Assembly (NCBI GenBank): GCA_049687015.1
Contig: JBAVIP010000040.1
Span: 1-64,000, forward strand
DNA length: 64,000 nucleotides
Reading direction: 5' to 3'
Source: Methylotenera_A sp049687015
GTDB taxonomy: Bacteria; Pseudomonadota; Gammaproteobacteria; Burkholderiales; Methylophilaceae
Shown: positions 16,141 to 26,381 of the stretch, one piece after another
How the letters are laid out: each line of letters starts with the position of its first letter
Numbering within the stretch: the stretch's first letter is position 1
Made by a program: the position numbers and the translations under genes
Notes under the pieces: model-generated
What the model saw: only the letters and a program-made list of their open reading frames with translations
Databases searched by the model: none
Told to the model about the DNA's origin: nothing

Positions 16141-17910
16141 TTAGCGTTTTTTGATGTACAAGTCCGTGATCGTGCCTTCTTTCATCTCGGCGGCAAAACA
16201 CACGGTTTCTGATAAAGTCGGATGTGCATGGATGCTTAAGCCCAAGTCATGCGCGTCGGCGCCCATTTCTATCGCCAGCACGGCTTCAGCGAGCAATTCA
16301 CCCGCATTTACGCCAACAATGCCCGCACCAATGACACGATGGGTTTCTTTATCGAATATTAACTTAGTGCTGCCTTCGGTGCGCGCGATAGAAAGCGCGC
16401 GTCCGCTGGCTGCCCATGGGAATGAGGCTTTTTCGATTTCGATGCCTTTGGCTTTGGCTTCAGTTTCCGTCATGCCTGCCCAAGCCACTTCTGGGTCGGT
16501 ATAGGCTACCGATGGAATCACCATGGCCTGGAATTCTACTTTATGGCCGACTATGACTTCTGCCGCCACTTTGCCTTCATGCGTGGCTTTGTGCGCCAGC
16601 ATGGGCTGGCCGACAATATCGCCAATGGCGAAAATATGATTTACATTGGTGCGCATTTGCTTATCAACGCTGATGAAGCCGTGCTCATTCACTGCGACAC
16701 CGGCATTTTCAGCGCCGATATTTTTGCCGTTAGGACGGCGGCCGATAGACACCAATACACGGTCATAGACTTGCACATCTGTTGGAGCGTTCTCGCCTTC
16801 AAATGAAACATGAATGCCGTCTTTTTTGGCTTCCATTTTGGCAACTTTTGTAGAAAGCATAATTGCTTCGAAACGCTTCTCCATACGCTTTTGCAACGGG
16901 CGCACGAGGTCGCGATCGCAGCCGGTAATCAGGCCATCCATAAACTCGACTACACTCACTTTGGTGCCAAGTGCATCGTAAACCGTGCCCATTTCCAGCC
17001 CGATAATGCCGCCGCCAATGACCAGCATACGCTTAGGAACATCGGCTAAGTTTAAAGCACCAGTAGAATCCATGACGCGCTCATCATCAGCCGTATTTTT
17101 ATCTAAGCCCGGGAATTTAGTGGCCTGTGAGCCTGCCGCGATAATCGCATTTTCAAAGCCAACAGTGGTGATTTTGCCATCGGCTGCAGTCACGGCGATT
17201 TGATTCGGGCTAGTGAATTTGCCTACACCCTGCACGACAGTCACACCGCGCTGCTTAGCCATCTGTGCGAGGCCACCTGTAAGCTTGCCTACCACGTCAT
17301 TGGTTTTCCAGTTACGCAGTTGTTCAATATCCACTTTAGGTGCGCCAAAGCTCACACCATGGTGTGAAGTTTCTTCGGCCTCGGTAATCACCTTAGCGGT
17401 ATGCAGCAAGGCTTTGGAAGGAATGCAGCCCACATTCAAGCAAACACCGCCCAGTGTGGCGTAACGTTCAATCAGTACCACTTGCTTGCCTAAATCGGCA
17501 GCGCGGAAGGCAGCGGTGTAGCCGCCAGGGCCTGAGCCAAGCACGACCACTTGTGTATTTATGTCACTGTTGCCTGCGGGTGCAGCAGGGGCTGGTGCTG
17601 TAGCTGCCGCTACTGGCGCGGGTGCTGGTGTAGGTGTTATTGCTTTTGCCGGCGCTGCGCTTGTGGCGGCTTCAGCCTCAATCAACAGAATGAGTGAGTC
17701 TTTAGCTACTTTATCACCCACTTTGACTTTTAATTCTTTAACGGTCCCCGCGATCGAGGAGGGAATATCCATCGACGCTTTATCAGATTCCACAGTAATC
17801 AATGAATCCTCTTTGGCAATCACATCGCCAACTTTTACCAGCACTTCAATCACATCCACACTATCAAAGTTACCGATGTCTGGCACTAATACTTCTACTA
17901 AATTGCTCAT
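16141..17910 (-). CDS. lpdA: dihydrolipoyl dehydrogenase (E3) with N-terminal lipoyl domain
   Basis: 589 residues from ATG 17910. The SD AAGGGTGA fits this start better than the GTG two codons earlier. Residues about 4-80 are a lipoyl domain with the ESDKASMD lipoylation site. An Ala/Pro linker follows (about 82-115). Then comes the flavoprotein: GSGPGGYTAAFRAA for FAD, the redox disulfide CLNVGC, the NAD Rossmann GGGIIGLEMG, and the C-terminal HAHPTLSE holding the catalytic base. It reoxidises dihydrolipoamide of pyruvate dehydrogenase. The lipoyl domain closely resembles that of aceF, at 28.8 kb on the same strand. Confidence 0.95.
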   Translation of the reverse strand: MSNLVEVLVPDIGNFDSVDVIEVLVKVGDVIAKEDSLITVESDKASMDIPSSIAGTVKELKVKVGDKVAKDSLILLIEAEAATSAAPAKAITPTPAPAPVAAATAPAPAAPAGNSDINTQVVVLGSGPGGYTAAFRAADLGKQVVLIERYATLGGVCLNVGCIPSKALLHTAKVITEAEETSHHGVSFGAPKVDIEQLRNWKTNDVVGKLTGGLAQMAKQRGVTVVQGVGKFTSPNQIAVTAADGKITTVGFENAIIAAGSQATKFPGLDKNTADDERVMDSTGALNLADVPKRMLVIGGGIIGLEMGTVYDALGTKVSVVEFMDGLITGCDRDLVRPLQKRMEKRFEAIMLSTKVAKMEAKKDGIHVSFEGENAPTDVQVYDRVLVSIGRRPNGKNIGAENAGVAVNEHGFISVDKQMRTNVNHIFAIGDIVGQPMLAHKATHEGKVAAEVIVGHKVEFQAMVIPSVAYTDPEVAWAGMTETEAKAKGIEIEKASFPWAASGRALSIARTEGSTKLIFDKETHRVIGAGIVGVNAGELLAEAVLAIEMGADAHDLGLSIHAHPTLSETVCFAAEMKEGTITDLYIKKR

Positions 17911-18065
17911 GCTCACCCTTTTTTAAACCCTTAAGTAATTTATTGTAATTTTATCATTAAAGTCCTCCGGTTATCCTGCAAAAAACCGTTAATAAGTAGT
18001 ATGATTTAGCCACTAAAAATTTAAGCCTGCTGACTGATATGGCTTTTTAATAACAAGGATTTCTC

Positions 18066-21000
18066 ATGCCTTTCATGCATGCGGGCTTGCAGTTCACGAA
18101 AATGGTTTTTGCTGGTTTATGGCAAATATTAAGTGCTGTACTTAGCTTTTTCTTCGGTTCTGTTGAGTATAAGGCCCCATCATGGATGAAGTGGTGTGGC
18201 GGCAAACTCTGCAACTTACGTGCTGCCATTGTACAAAATCCAGTCAAAAGCCTGGGTGTAATTGCTTTATTAGCGGCATTACTTGCCGGCAGTTGGCAAG
18301 GATGGGCATGGTATAAGGCAAGACCTCAGCCAGTAACCGTAAAAGTCACGGTCACTGCGCCAACAAGAACAGAAGTTGAATACAACCGGCCTCCAAACCC
18401 ACTGACCATAAGCTTTGACAGCTCTGTGGCACCAATTGAACATATTGGCAAAACCGTGACAGACGGTATTACGGTAATGCCGAAAATAGAAGGTGAATGG
18501 AAATGGAATACTGAGAATGAATTATCGTTTCAGCCAAAAGCCGACTGGCCCGTAGGCACGCAATATAAGGTCAGCCTAAATGTAAAAGCGTTTACGTCAA
18601 AAACTATGCTCGATAAATGGAATATTGAATTTACTTCGCCTTTATTTATCGCAGGCATAGTGAATAGTGAGTTTTATCAAGACCCCATCAATGCTGCGAT
18701 GAAAAAAGTCGTAGTGAACCTTAATTTTAGCCACCCTGTTGATACGGCAAAGTTAGAGAAAAGCATTGCCCTTAAAATGCGACTCAGCAAAACCAGCTTG
18801 TTAAGTTTTGGATCTGATACCATTCCATTTGTCGTAAGTTACGATAAGTTAAAACTTAACGCTTATATTCACTCAGCGCCACTCATCATTCCAAAAGACG
18901 ACAGTGTACTGGAAGTGACTATTGATAAAGGCTTGAAGGCGGCAAATGGCGGCAAACCTTTTGAAACAGCCTTAACACAAAGCGTTAACGTGCCCGGCCT
19001 TTATAGCTTGCTGATTAACGAAATCAGCCCGATGGTGGTTTCTAATGATCAAAATGAGCCTGAGCAGATTCTATTACTCAACGCCTCTGCTTCCATCAAC
19101 GAAAAAGAAATGGCGGACCATATTAAGGCATGGGTACTGCCTCGTAATAAATTAGTAAGTACGGCTGAAGAATTGAAGTATCCATATGTTTGGGGTAACA
19201 ATCAAGAAGTTACAGCTGCATTATTGGCTGCCAGCAAACCACTCACATTAGAAGCGATTCCAGCCGAGCGTGAAAATGTTGAATCCCATTCATTTAAATA
19301 TAAAGCCCCGGTAGGTAGCTATATTTATGTGCAAATTAAGAAAGGCTTAAAATCATTTGGTGGCTATCAGTTAGGCGCAGTTTATCAGCGCATATTGCAG
19401 GTGCCGCCTTTTCCTGCTGAAGTAAAAATTCTGAGCCAAGGGTCATTATTGGCATTAAGCGGTGAACGGAAAGTGGCTGTATTAGCGCGTGATTTACCCG
19501 GGCTTAAAATGGAAATTGGCCGCATTCTGCCAGGCCAGCTGCAGCACTTGGTTACACAAAGTAATGGTACTTTTACTAGCCCTTCATTCAATTACTATAT
19601 TGATGCTGACAATTTAACAGAGCGTTTTGAGAAAAATATTCCATTAAATCTGGAGGCCGGCAAAGCGCATTATGAAGCACTTGATTTAACTGAATACTTA
19701 ACTCAGGGTGAAGCAAAGCGCGGTGTATTCTTGCTCACAGTGCGCGGCTATAAACCGACTAAAGAGAATGCAGACGATAACACCGATGTCGCGCAAACCG
19801 GCAATGACAATCACTCCTCAACTCCGTACCCAGAGGAGTTTGTTGATAAGCGTCTTATACTCGTGACGGATTTAGGCTTGATTGCTAAAAAAGAGTTAGA
19901 CGGCTCACAAGTGGTCTATGTGCAATCTATTCATACTGGTCTGCCTGTGGCTGGTGCTACGGTTGAAGTCATTGCAAAAAATGGTCAGGCGATATTCAGC
20001 CAAACTACCGATGTTAATGGACGCGTAAGTTTTACCAAGTTAGATGGCTTGCAACGTGAGCGCGCGCCAATTATGTATATCGTGAAAAAAGCCGGTGACT
20101 TAAGCTTTTTACCGATTAACCGCTATGACAGAAACTTGGATTACTCACGTTTTGATGTCGGAGGTGTGGCTAATGCTGCAAGTTCAGATAGCTTGAACGC
20201 TTATTTATTTTCCGACCGGGGCATCTATCGTCCCGGCGATACCATGCATATCGGTATGATTGTGAAAACAGCCACTTGGGCAAAAGCTTTAGATGGCTTG
20301 CCACTAGAGGCGGAAGTATTAGATTCACGTGGTTTAACGGTTAAAAAACAAACAGTCAGATTAGGTTCTGGCGGTTTTAACGAGCTGGAATATAAAACTT
20401 TGGAAACCGCCCCAACTGGCAGTTACACCATTAACTTGTATTCTGTTAAAGATAATAATGCCTACCAGCAATTAGGCTCTGTCACGGTAAAAGTCCAGGA
20501 ATTCTTACCAGAACGCATGAAGGTTAAAGCGTTATTTGCGAAAGATGCTACGCTTTACCCGGAAAATACTGAAGGCTGGCTCAACCCTAAAGATTTAAAA
20601 GCCAATATCAATGTACAAAACCTGTTTGGCACGCCCGCCGAAAACAGGCGTGTGACAGCAACGCTGACACTAAGCCCTGCCTACCCTGCATTTAGTCAGT
20701 ATAGAGACTTTGCCTTTTACGACCCACTACGTGCTAAAGAAGGCTATAGCGAGAAGCTAAGCGATGCCACCAGCAATGCGCAAGGCATTGCTGAGTTTGC
20801 GCTTGGCCTGGAAAAATATACTAAAGCGACTTACAGGCTAAACATTGTCGCACAGGTATATGAAGCCGGCGGCGGACGTAGTGTTTCTGCAGAAGCTGCG
20901 ACGTTAATCTCTGAACAGCCTTATTTAATCGGTTTTAAAGCTGATGGCGATTTGAATTATGTAAGCAAAGCCAGCAAACGCAATGTCTATTTGATTGCGG

Positions 21001-24000
21001 TGAATTCAACACTGAAAAAAGTGACTGCTGAAGGCTTGAGCTTGAATTTAATCGAGCGCAAATATGTATCGGTACTGACTAAGCAAGGCAGCGGTACGTT
21101 TAAATATGAATCTCGCAAAAAAGAAATGCTGGTTAAAGCATCACCCTATGTCATCAATGCATCGGGCAATAGCCTGGCACTTGCCACTGAAATGCCAGGT
21201 GATTTTGCTTATGTCCTTAAAAATAAAGATGGCTTAGAGCTTAACCGTGTGGAATATAGCGTAGCAGGTTTAGGTAATGTAAGCCGCTCACTAGAACGCA
21301 ATGCAGAGTTACAACTGGTACTGGATAAAAAAGACTATATACCAGGTGAAGATATTAGCGTGAGTATACGCGCGCCATACGTGGGTGCAGGGCTCATCAC
21401 CATCGAGCGTGATAAAGTCTATGCACAGCATTGGTTTAAGGTAGACACACAAGCATCCGTACAAAAAATTAAATTGCCTGCAGATTTTGAAGGTAATGGC
21501 TATGTGAGCGTGCAATTTGTAAGAGACCCAAGCTCCGACGAGATTTTCACCAGCCCTTTATCTTACGGAGTAGTGCCGTTTGCCACCAGCCTGGCACAAC
21601 GAACTAATATACTAAAACTCACAGCACCTTCTTTAATTAAACCTGGCCAAGTGCTTAAAATGAAGTTAGAAGCGGCCAAACCAGGTCGTGCGGTAGTGTT
21701 CGCGGTGGATGAAGGCATATTGCAAGTAGCCCGGTATCAAAATCCTGACGCGCTTGGCTTCTTCTTCCAGAAACGCCAGCTTGAAGTTTCAACCTCGCAG
21801 ATTCTGGATTTAATCCTGCCGGAATTCAAAAAAATAATGGCCGCTACCGCGCCAGGCGGTGATGCTGACGGTGCATTAGGCAAACACTTAAACCCGTTCA
21901 AACGCAAAACCGATAAACCTGCGGTATATTGGTCTGGCATTGTGGATGTCACGGGAAGCAAGGCGTTTGAATACACAGTGCCAGAAACATTTAACGGAAA
22001 AATGCGCTTAATTGCTGTAATGGTGAATGATGCCAGCATCGGTATGACCACTGGTGAGGCAATTGTGCGCGGTGACTTTGTATTATCTCCCAATACACCG
22101 CTGACGGTAACTCCCGGCGATACATTTGATATAAGTGTAGGTGTAGCCAACAATGTACAGGGTTCGGGTAAGGATGCCGCAGTCACACTTAATCTGGCAA
22201 CCTCACCAGCGTTTGAGTTAGTAGGGCCGGCTAAACAAGTCCTTAAAATTAGCGAGATGCGCGAAGGTGCTGCGCTTTACAAGCTTAAAGTTAAAGAGGG
22301 CGCAGCCGCCAAATTAGGCTCGGCTAGATTAGAATTAGTCGCCAGCAACGGTGCTAAATCCGCAAAATTAGGTACCGAAATAAGCGTGCGCCCAGCTACA
22401 CCGCATTTAACCATCATGCAAACAGGCAGCTTTAAAGGCGACGCACAAGTGATGGTAAAACGCGAACTGTTTGCAGAGTATCGCGTCAGCCAGGCCAGCG
22501 TTTCGCCATTGCCTTTGGTAGCGGCTGGCGGCTTACTTGATTACTTAAGTAATTATGAGCATAGCTGCACCGAGCAGTTAGTCAGTCAGGTGTTTCCGCT
22601 TGTGGTGCTTAAAAAACGTCCGGAATTACTCGCCAGCATCGGTAAAAGCAAAAATGCAACCTTTGAAAATGCCTTAAGCGTATTACGTTCACGTCAAAAT
22701 GCTGAAGGTGGTTTTGGTCTATGGGATGCCACTGTAGGTGCCGACGAGTTTGCCAGCGTCTACGCTGTACACATGCTGCTTGAGGCACGCGACCACGCAA
22801 ACGCTGGCGAAACAATTCCCGCAGATATGCTCAAAAAAGGCTTGGATTACCTGCAAATCATAGCGTCCAGCCCTGCTAACAGCTTAAATGATGTGCGCGT
22901 TCGCGCCTATGCCACCTACTTACTTACCCGCGAAGGCACAGTTTCTACACCATTACTGGCTAATTTACGCAGTACGCTGGACGCTAAAACTTTAACAGAT
23001 ATTTCTTTTAAAGAATGGCGTTCAGACTTAACTGCAGCCTATATGGCAGCAAGCTATAAACTGCTACAGCAACATGCAGTGGCAAATGAGCTAATTTCGA
23101 AGCCGATCAATCTATTTGGTGCCAGCATCCAAAAGCCTATCTACGGGCATTATTACGATGATGTCGTGCGAAACGCGCAGACACTGTATTTGGTTTCACG
23201 TCACTTTCCTGACCGCGTAAAAGACATTTCAGCCATGAGCTTAAGCAACATCATGCAGCCAATTTCTGCCGGGCGCTTTAACACCTTGTCGTCCTCTTAT
23301 GCACTATTAGGCTTTGATGCTTATGCAAACGTCTCTGGCAAAAAAGCAGTAGGCGAAATGGGCATTAGCGCCATAGACAAGCAAGGCAAAGTAACGGCTC
23401 TTAACTTGCCGGAAAATATAGCTCCGCTGGTCAACTTCGCGCCAGATACTGCTCGCTTGAAACTGCAAGGACCAAGCGGATTACCGTTATTCTACGCGGT
23501 AACTGAGTCGGGCTTTGACGTAAAAGCGCCCACTACAGCATTAAAACAAGGCATAGAAATCATTCGTGAATATACGGATGATAAAGGTGCTGTGCTTAAA
23601 TCAATTACGATGGGTGATGAAATCACTGTGCGTATAAAAATACGTGCGATAGAGGGTAATATCGACGATGTGGCTATTGTCGATTTATTACCAGGAGGTT
23701 TTGAGCCAGTGCTACAGGCTGAAGCAAGCGTTACCGAAACACATATTCATGAAGGATACGAAGACGGTGAAGGTGAAGCTCCACAAGCCTCTAGCTGGAC
23801 TAGCCCACTTGGCATAGGTGGGGGCTGGCAACCGACCTACGCCGACATTCGTGAAGATCGCGTGGTATTCTACGGTGCGGTCACAAATACCATAACCGAA
23901 TTCACCTACAAAATCAAAGCAACCAATAGCGGGCAATTTGCCGTGCCACCAGCTTATGCAGAATCTATGTATAACCGCTTGTTGCAAGCGCGGTCATTGC

Positions 24001-24035
24001 CCGCAAGCCTAGCAGTGGAGCGCCCTGGCAAATAA
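18066..24035 (+). CDS. membrane-anchored alpha-2-macroglobulin family protein
   Basis: 1989 residues. The N-terminus has hydrophobic stretches (about 12-30 and a clear helix at 62-82) but no lipobox, so the protein is probably membrane-anchored. The macroglobulin domain hallmark DRGIYRPGD lies near residue 717. The thioester motif is CTEQ at 1501-1504 (usual form CxEQ), followed by the helical thioester domain (SRQNAEGGFGLWD) and a C-terminal domain. Such bacterial proteins are thought to trap attacking proteases in the periplasm. AAGGA lies 6 nt before the start. pbpC follows immediately, the classic pairing in which the macroglobulin guards and the transglycosylase repairs the wall. Confidence 0.93.
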   Translation: MPFMHAGLQFTKMVFAGLWQILSAVLSFFFGSVEYKAPSWMKWCGGKLCNLRAAIVQNPVKSLGVIALLAALLAGSWQGWAWYKARPQPVTVKVTVTAPTRTEVEYNRPPNPLTISFDSSVAPIEHIGKTVTDGITVMPKIEGEWKWNTENELSFQPKADWPVGTQYKVSLNVKAFTSKTMLDKWNIEFTSPLFIAGIVNSEFYQDPINAAMKKVVVNLNFSHPVDTAKLEKSIALKMRLSKTSLLSFGSDTIPFVVSYDKLKLNAYIHSAPLIIPKDDSVLEVTIDKGLKAANGGKPFETALTQSVNVPGLYSLLINEISPMVVSNDQNEPEQILLLNASASINEKEMADHIKAWVLPRNKLVSTAEELKYPYVWGNNQEVTAALLAASKPLTLEAIPAERENVESHSFKYKAPVGSYIYVQIKKGLKSFGGYQLGAVYQRILQVPPFPAEVKILSQGSLLALSGERKVAVLARDLPGLKMEIGRILPGQLQHLVTQSNGTFTSPSFNYYIDADNLTERFEKNIPLNLEAGKAHYEALDLTEYLTQGEAKRGVFLLTVRGYKPTKENADDNTDVAQTGNDNHSSTPYPEEFVDKRLILVTDLGLIAKKELDGSQVVYVQSIHTGLPVAGATVEVIAKNGQAIFSQTTDVNGRVSFTKLDGLQRERAPIMYIVKKAGDLSFLPINRYDRNLDYSRFDVGGVANAASSDSLNAYLFSDRGIYRPGDTMHIGMIVKTATWAKALDGLPLEAEVLDSRGLTVKKQTVRLGSGGFNELEYKTLETAPTGSYTINLYSVKDNNAYQQLGSVTVKVQEFLPERMKVKALFAKDATLYPENTEGWLNPKDLKANINVQNLFGTPAENRRVTATLTLSPAYPAFSQYRDFAFYDPLRAKEGYSEKLSDATSNAQGIAEFALGLEKYTKATYRLNIVAQVYEAGGGRSVSAEAATLISEQPYLIGFKADGDLNYVSKASKRNVYLIAVNSTLKKVTAEGLSLNLIERKYVSVLTKQGSGTFKYESRKKEMLVKASPYVINASGNSLALATEMPGDFAYVLKNKDGLELNRVEYSVAGLGNVSRSLERNAELQLVLDKKDYIPGEDISVSIRAPYVGAGLITIERDKVYAQHWFKVDTQASVQKIKLPADFEGNGYVSVQFVRDPSSDEIFTSPLSYGVVPFATSLAQRTNILKLTAPSLIKPGQVLKMKLEAAKPGRAVVFAVDEGILQVARYQNPDALGFFFQKRQLEVSTSQILDLILPEFKKIMAATAPGGDADGALGKHLNPFKRKTDKPAVYWSGIVDVTGSKAFEYTVPETFNGKMRLIAVMVNDASIGMTTGEAIVRGDFVLSPNTPLTVTPGDTFDISVGVANNVQGSGKDAAVTLNLATSPAFELVGPAKQVLKISEMREGAALYKLKVKEGAAAKLGSARLELVASNGAKSAKLGTEISVRPATPHLTIMQTGSFKGDAQVMVKRELFAEYRVSQASVSPLPLVAAGGLLDYLSNYEHSCTEQLVSQVFPLVVLKKRPELLASIGKSKNATFENALSVLRSRQNAEGGFGLWDATVGADEFASVYAVHMLLEARDHANAGETIPADMLKKGLDYLQIIASSPANSLNDVRVRAYATYLLTREGTVSTPLLANLRSTLDAKTLTDISFKEWRSDLTAAYMAASYKLLQQHAVANELISKPINLFGASIQKPIYGHYYDDVVRNAQTLYLVSRHFPDRVKDISAMSLSNIMQPISAGRFNTLSSSYALLGFDAYANVSGKKAVGEMGISAIDKQGKVTALNLPENIAPLVNFAPDTARLKLQGPSGLPLFYAVTESGFDVKAPTTALKQGIEIIREYTDDKGAVLKSITMGDEITVRIKIRAIEGNIDDVAIVDLLPGGFEPVLQAEASVTETHIHEGYEDGEGEAPQASSWTSPLGIGGGWQPTYADIREDRVVFYGAVTNTITEFTYKIKATNSGQFAVPPAYAESMYNRLLQARSLPASLAVERPGK

Positions 24036-24047
24036 TTGAAAATATTT

Positions 24048-26369
24048 ATGGCATTAAAACAACGGCGGTTAGCCAGCTTATTTATAAAAACGCTTATCGC
24101 CGTCGCTCTACTCGCCTTAGTGCTAACCGTGCTACGCCTTTACCCCAAACCAGCATTAACTGACTCAATCCCCCACTCCACTGCCATTTACGCCGCTGAT
24201 GGCACATTGTTGAGAATAACCCTCGCGCAAGATGCCCAATACCAGCTATGGGTTCCGCTATCGGAAGTCGCTCCCAACGCGATAGACGCCGTAAAGCTTT
24301 ATGAGGACCGTTATTTTGACTGGCATTTTGGCGTCAACCCTATTGCTTTGCTACGCGGCATAGTGCGCACCTATTCAGGCAATTCGCGCCAGGGCGCCTC
24401 CACTATTACTATGCAGCTAGCGCGCGGTTTATATGGTTTAGATTCACGCAGCATTTCAGGTAAAGCAAAACAAATACTTGCTGCTATTTGGCTGGAGTGC
24501 CGTTATTCCAAACATGAAATTTTAGAAGCTTATTTAAATATCGCACCCTATGGCGGCAATATCAAAGGTATTGGTACTGCCAGTTTATTTTATTTCAACA
24601 AACCAGCCAGCCGTATCAACTTACCCGAGGCGATGACACTTGCAGTCATTCCGCAAAACCCAAACAAACGCCTGAACATCACCCACAAAAATACACAGCT
24701 GAATGAAGCTCGCTCTCGCCTATGGAAAAATTGGCTGGTCAGCCATCCACAAGACGTAAAATATAATGTGGATATGGCCTTGCCTGCCAAGTCTTTAAAG
24801 GTCATTAAAAACCTACCATTTCTAGCGCCACACTTCACTGACGCCCTGCTTGCAGACAATCACAATCAAACTGCCATTCAATCTGGCTTAAATCTTCACG
24901 CGCAAGCCACACTAGAACGTATGATTGCTAGATATATTGCCAACAATAAGAATATTGGTATTAACAACGTGAGCGCTATGCTATATGACGCAAAAACCAT
25001 GCAAGTGAAAGCATTGGCGGGTTCAGCCGATTACTTTAATGCCGAAATTTATGGGCAAGTGAATGGAACCGCTGCCAAACGATCCCCAGGCTCCACGTTA
25101 AAACCTTTTATTTACGGCCTTGCCATGGATCAAAGTTTGATTCATCCAGCCAGCGTGTTAAAAGACGCGCCCACCAGCTTTGGCCCCTACAGCCCAGAGA
25201 ATTTTGATGGCCGCTTCATAGGCCCAATTACCGCAACAGAGGCATTGACACGCTCGCGCAATGTGCCCGCCGTGAGTTTAGCCTCAAAGCTTAGTCAGCC
25301 GGGTTTATACGCCTTTTTAAAAAATGCAGGTGTGAGCAGATTAAAAAGTGAATCTCACTATGGGCTGGCATTAGCATTGGGTGGCGGCGAGTTGACCATG
25401 GAAGAATTAGTGAGTTTATATGCGATGCTGGCTAACCACGGTCGCTTTGCTCCCTTTAGTTTATCCAAAAACAACTCCGCCACCTTCCCGCTATTGAGTG
25501 AAGAGTCGGCCTATATCACGCTGGATATGCTGCGGCAGAACCCGCGCCCGGACACTGGCGAACCAGACCGTTACAAAACCGCATGGAAAACTGGCACATC
25601 ATGGGGCTTTCATGACGCCTGGACAATAGGCGTAAGTGGTAATAACGTTTTAGCAGTCTGGATAGGCAATTTTGACGGAAAATCCAACCCATCATTTATA
25701 GGCATTAAAACCGCCGCACCGTTATTCTTTCAAATTTTAGATAGCCTACGCCACCAACGCTTATTAAACCCGCAAACTGAACAGGAAGCCATGCCGCCCC
25801 GCGGCTTAACCAAAGTAAAAGTCTGCACCGCGAGTGGGGACTTACCTAATCAGTACTGTAAAAACCTCAGTGAAACGTGGTTTATTCCAGGAAAATCACC
25901 CATTAAAGTCAGCACCCTGCATAGACCCGTTTACTTTGACAACACCACCAACCAGGTAGTATGCGGTGCAGGGGCAAACACGCGGAAAGAAATCATCGAG
26001 TTTTGGAATTCAGATATGCTGCGCCAATTTCGCGAAGCAGGCATGCCGCGCCGCGTGCCACCAACATTACCTGCAGAATGCAGGAATAAAACCAACCAAA
26101 CAATAGACGATAAGCCACAGATTACCTCGCCACTAAGAGGTGTGATTTACACCATACGCCTAAGCAAGCCAGAAACCATCGCGCTTAAAGCCAGCCGTGG
26201 TGGTCAGGGTGCGGTTTATTGGTTTGCAGACAATAGCTTTATTGCAAAAAGTGAGGCGGGGGCTGGCATACCGTGGGCACCACAACAAGCTGGTAATTAT
26301 GTATTACGTGCGGTAGATGAAGCAGGACAGGCAGATAACCGAGAGGTGGTAGTTGAGTTTGTGCCTTAA
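24048..26369 (+). CDS. pbpC: penicillin-binding protein 1C
   Basis: 773 residues from ATG 24048; a TTG at 24036, directly after the preceding stop, is the alternative start. A membrane helix (about 12-32) is followed by the GT51 glycosyltransferase (EDRYFDWHFGVNP, RQGASTITMQLAR, YLNIAPYGGNIKGI), the transpeptidase with SxxK as STLK (S349), SRN and KTGTSWGFHDAW, and a C-terminal BiPBP_C domain (about 670-773). It is a bifunctional peptidoglycan synthase of the PBP1C class. It is coupled to the alpha-2-macroglobulin gene by a 0-12 nt gap. Confidence 0.95.
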   Translation: MALKQRRLASLFIKTLIAVALLALVLTVLRLYPKPALTDSIPHSTAIYAADGTLLRITLAQDAQYQLWVPLSEVAPNAIDAVKLYEDRYFDWHFGVNPIALLRGIVRTYSGNSRQGASTITMQLARGLYGLDSRSISGKAKQILAAIWLECRYSKHEILEAYLNIAPYGGNIKGIGTASLFYFNKPASRINLPEAMTLAVIPQNPNKRLNITHKNTQLNEARSRLWKNWLVSHPQDVKYNVDMALPAKSLKVIKNLPFLAPHFTDALLADNHNQTAIQSGLNLHAQATLERMIARYIANNKNIGINNVSAMLYDAKTMQVKALAGSADYFNAEIYGQVNGTAAKRSPGSTLKPFIYGLAMDQSLIHPASVLKDAPTSFGPYSPENFDGRFIGPITATEALTRSRNVPAVSLASKLSQPGLYAFLKNAGVSRLKSESHYGLALALGGGELTMEELVSLYAMLANHGRFAPFSLSKNNSATFPLLSEESAYITLDMLRQNPRPDTGEPDRYKTAWKTGTSWGFHDAWTIGVSGNNVLAVWIGNFDGKSNPSFIGIKTAAPLFFQILDSLRHQRLLNPQTEQEAMPPRGLTKVKVCTASGDLPNQYCKNLSETWFIPGKSPIKVSTLHRPVYFDNTTNQVVCGAGANTRKEIIEFWNSDMLRQFREAGMPRRVPPTLPAECRNKTNQTIDDKPQITSPLRGVIYTIRLSKPETIALKASRGGQGAVYWFADNSFIAKSEAGAGIPWAPQQAGNYVLRAVDEAGQADNREVVVEFVP

Positions 26370-26381
26370 AATTATTTATAG

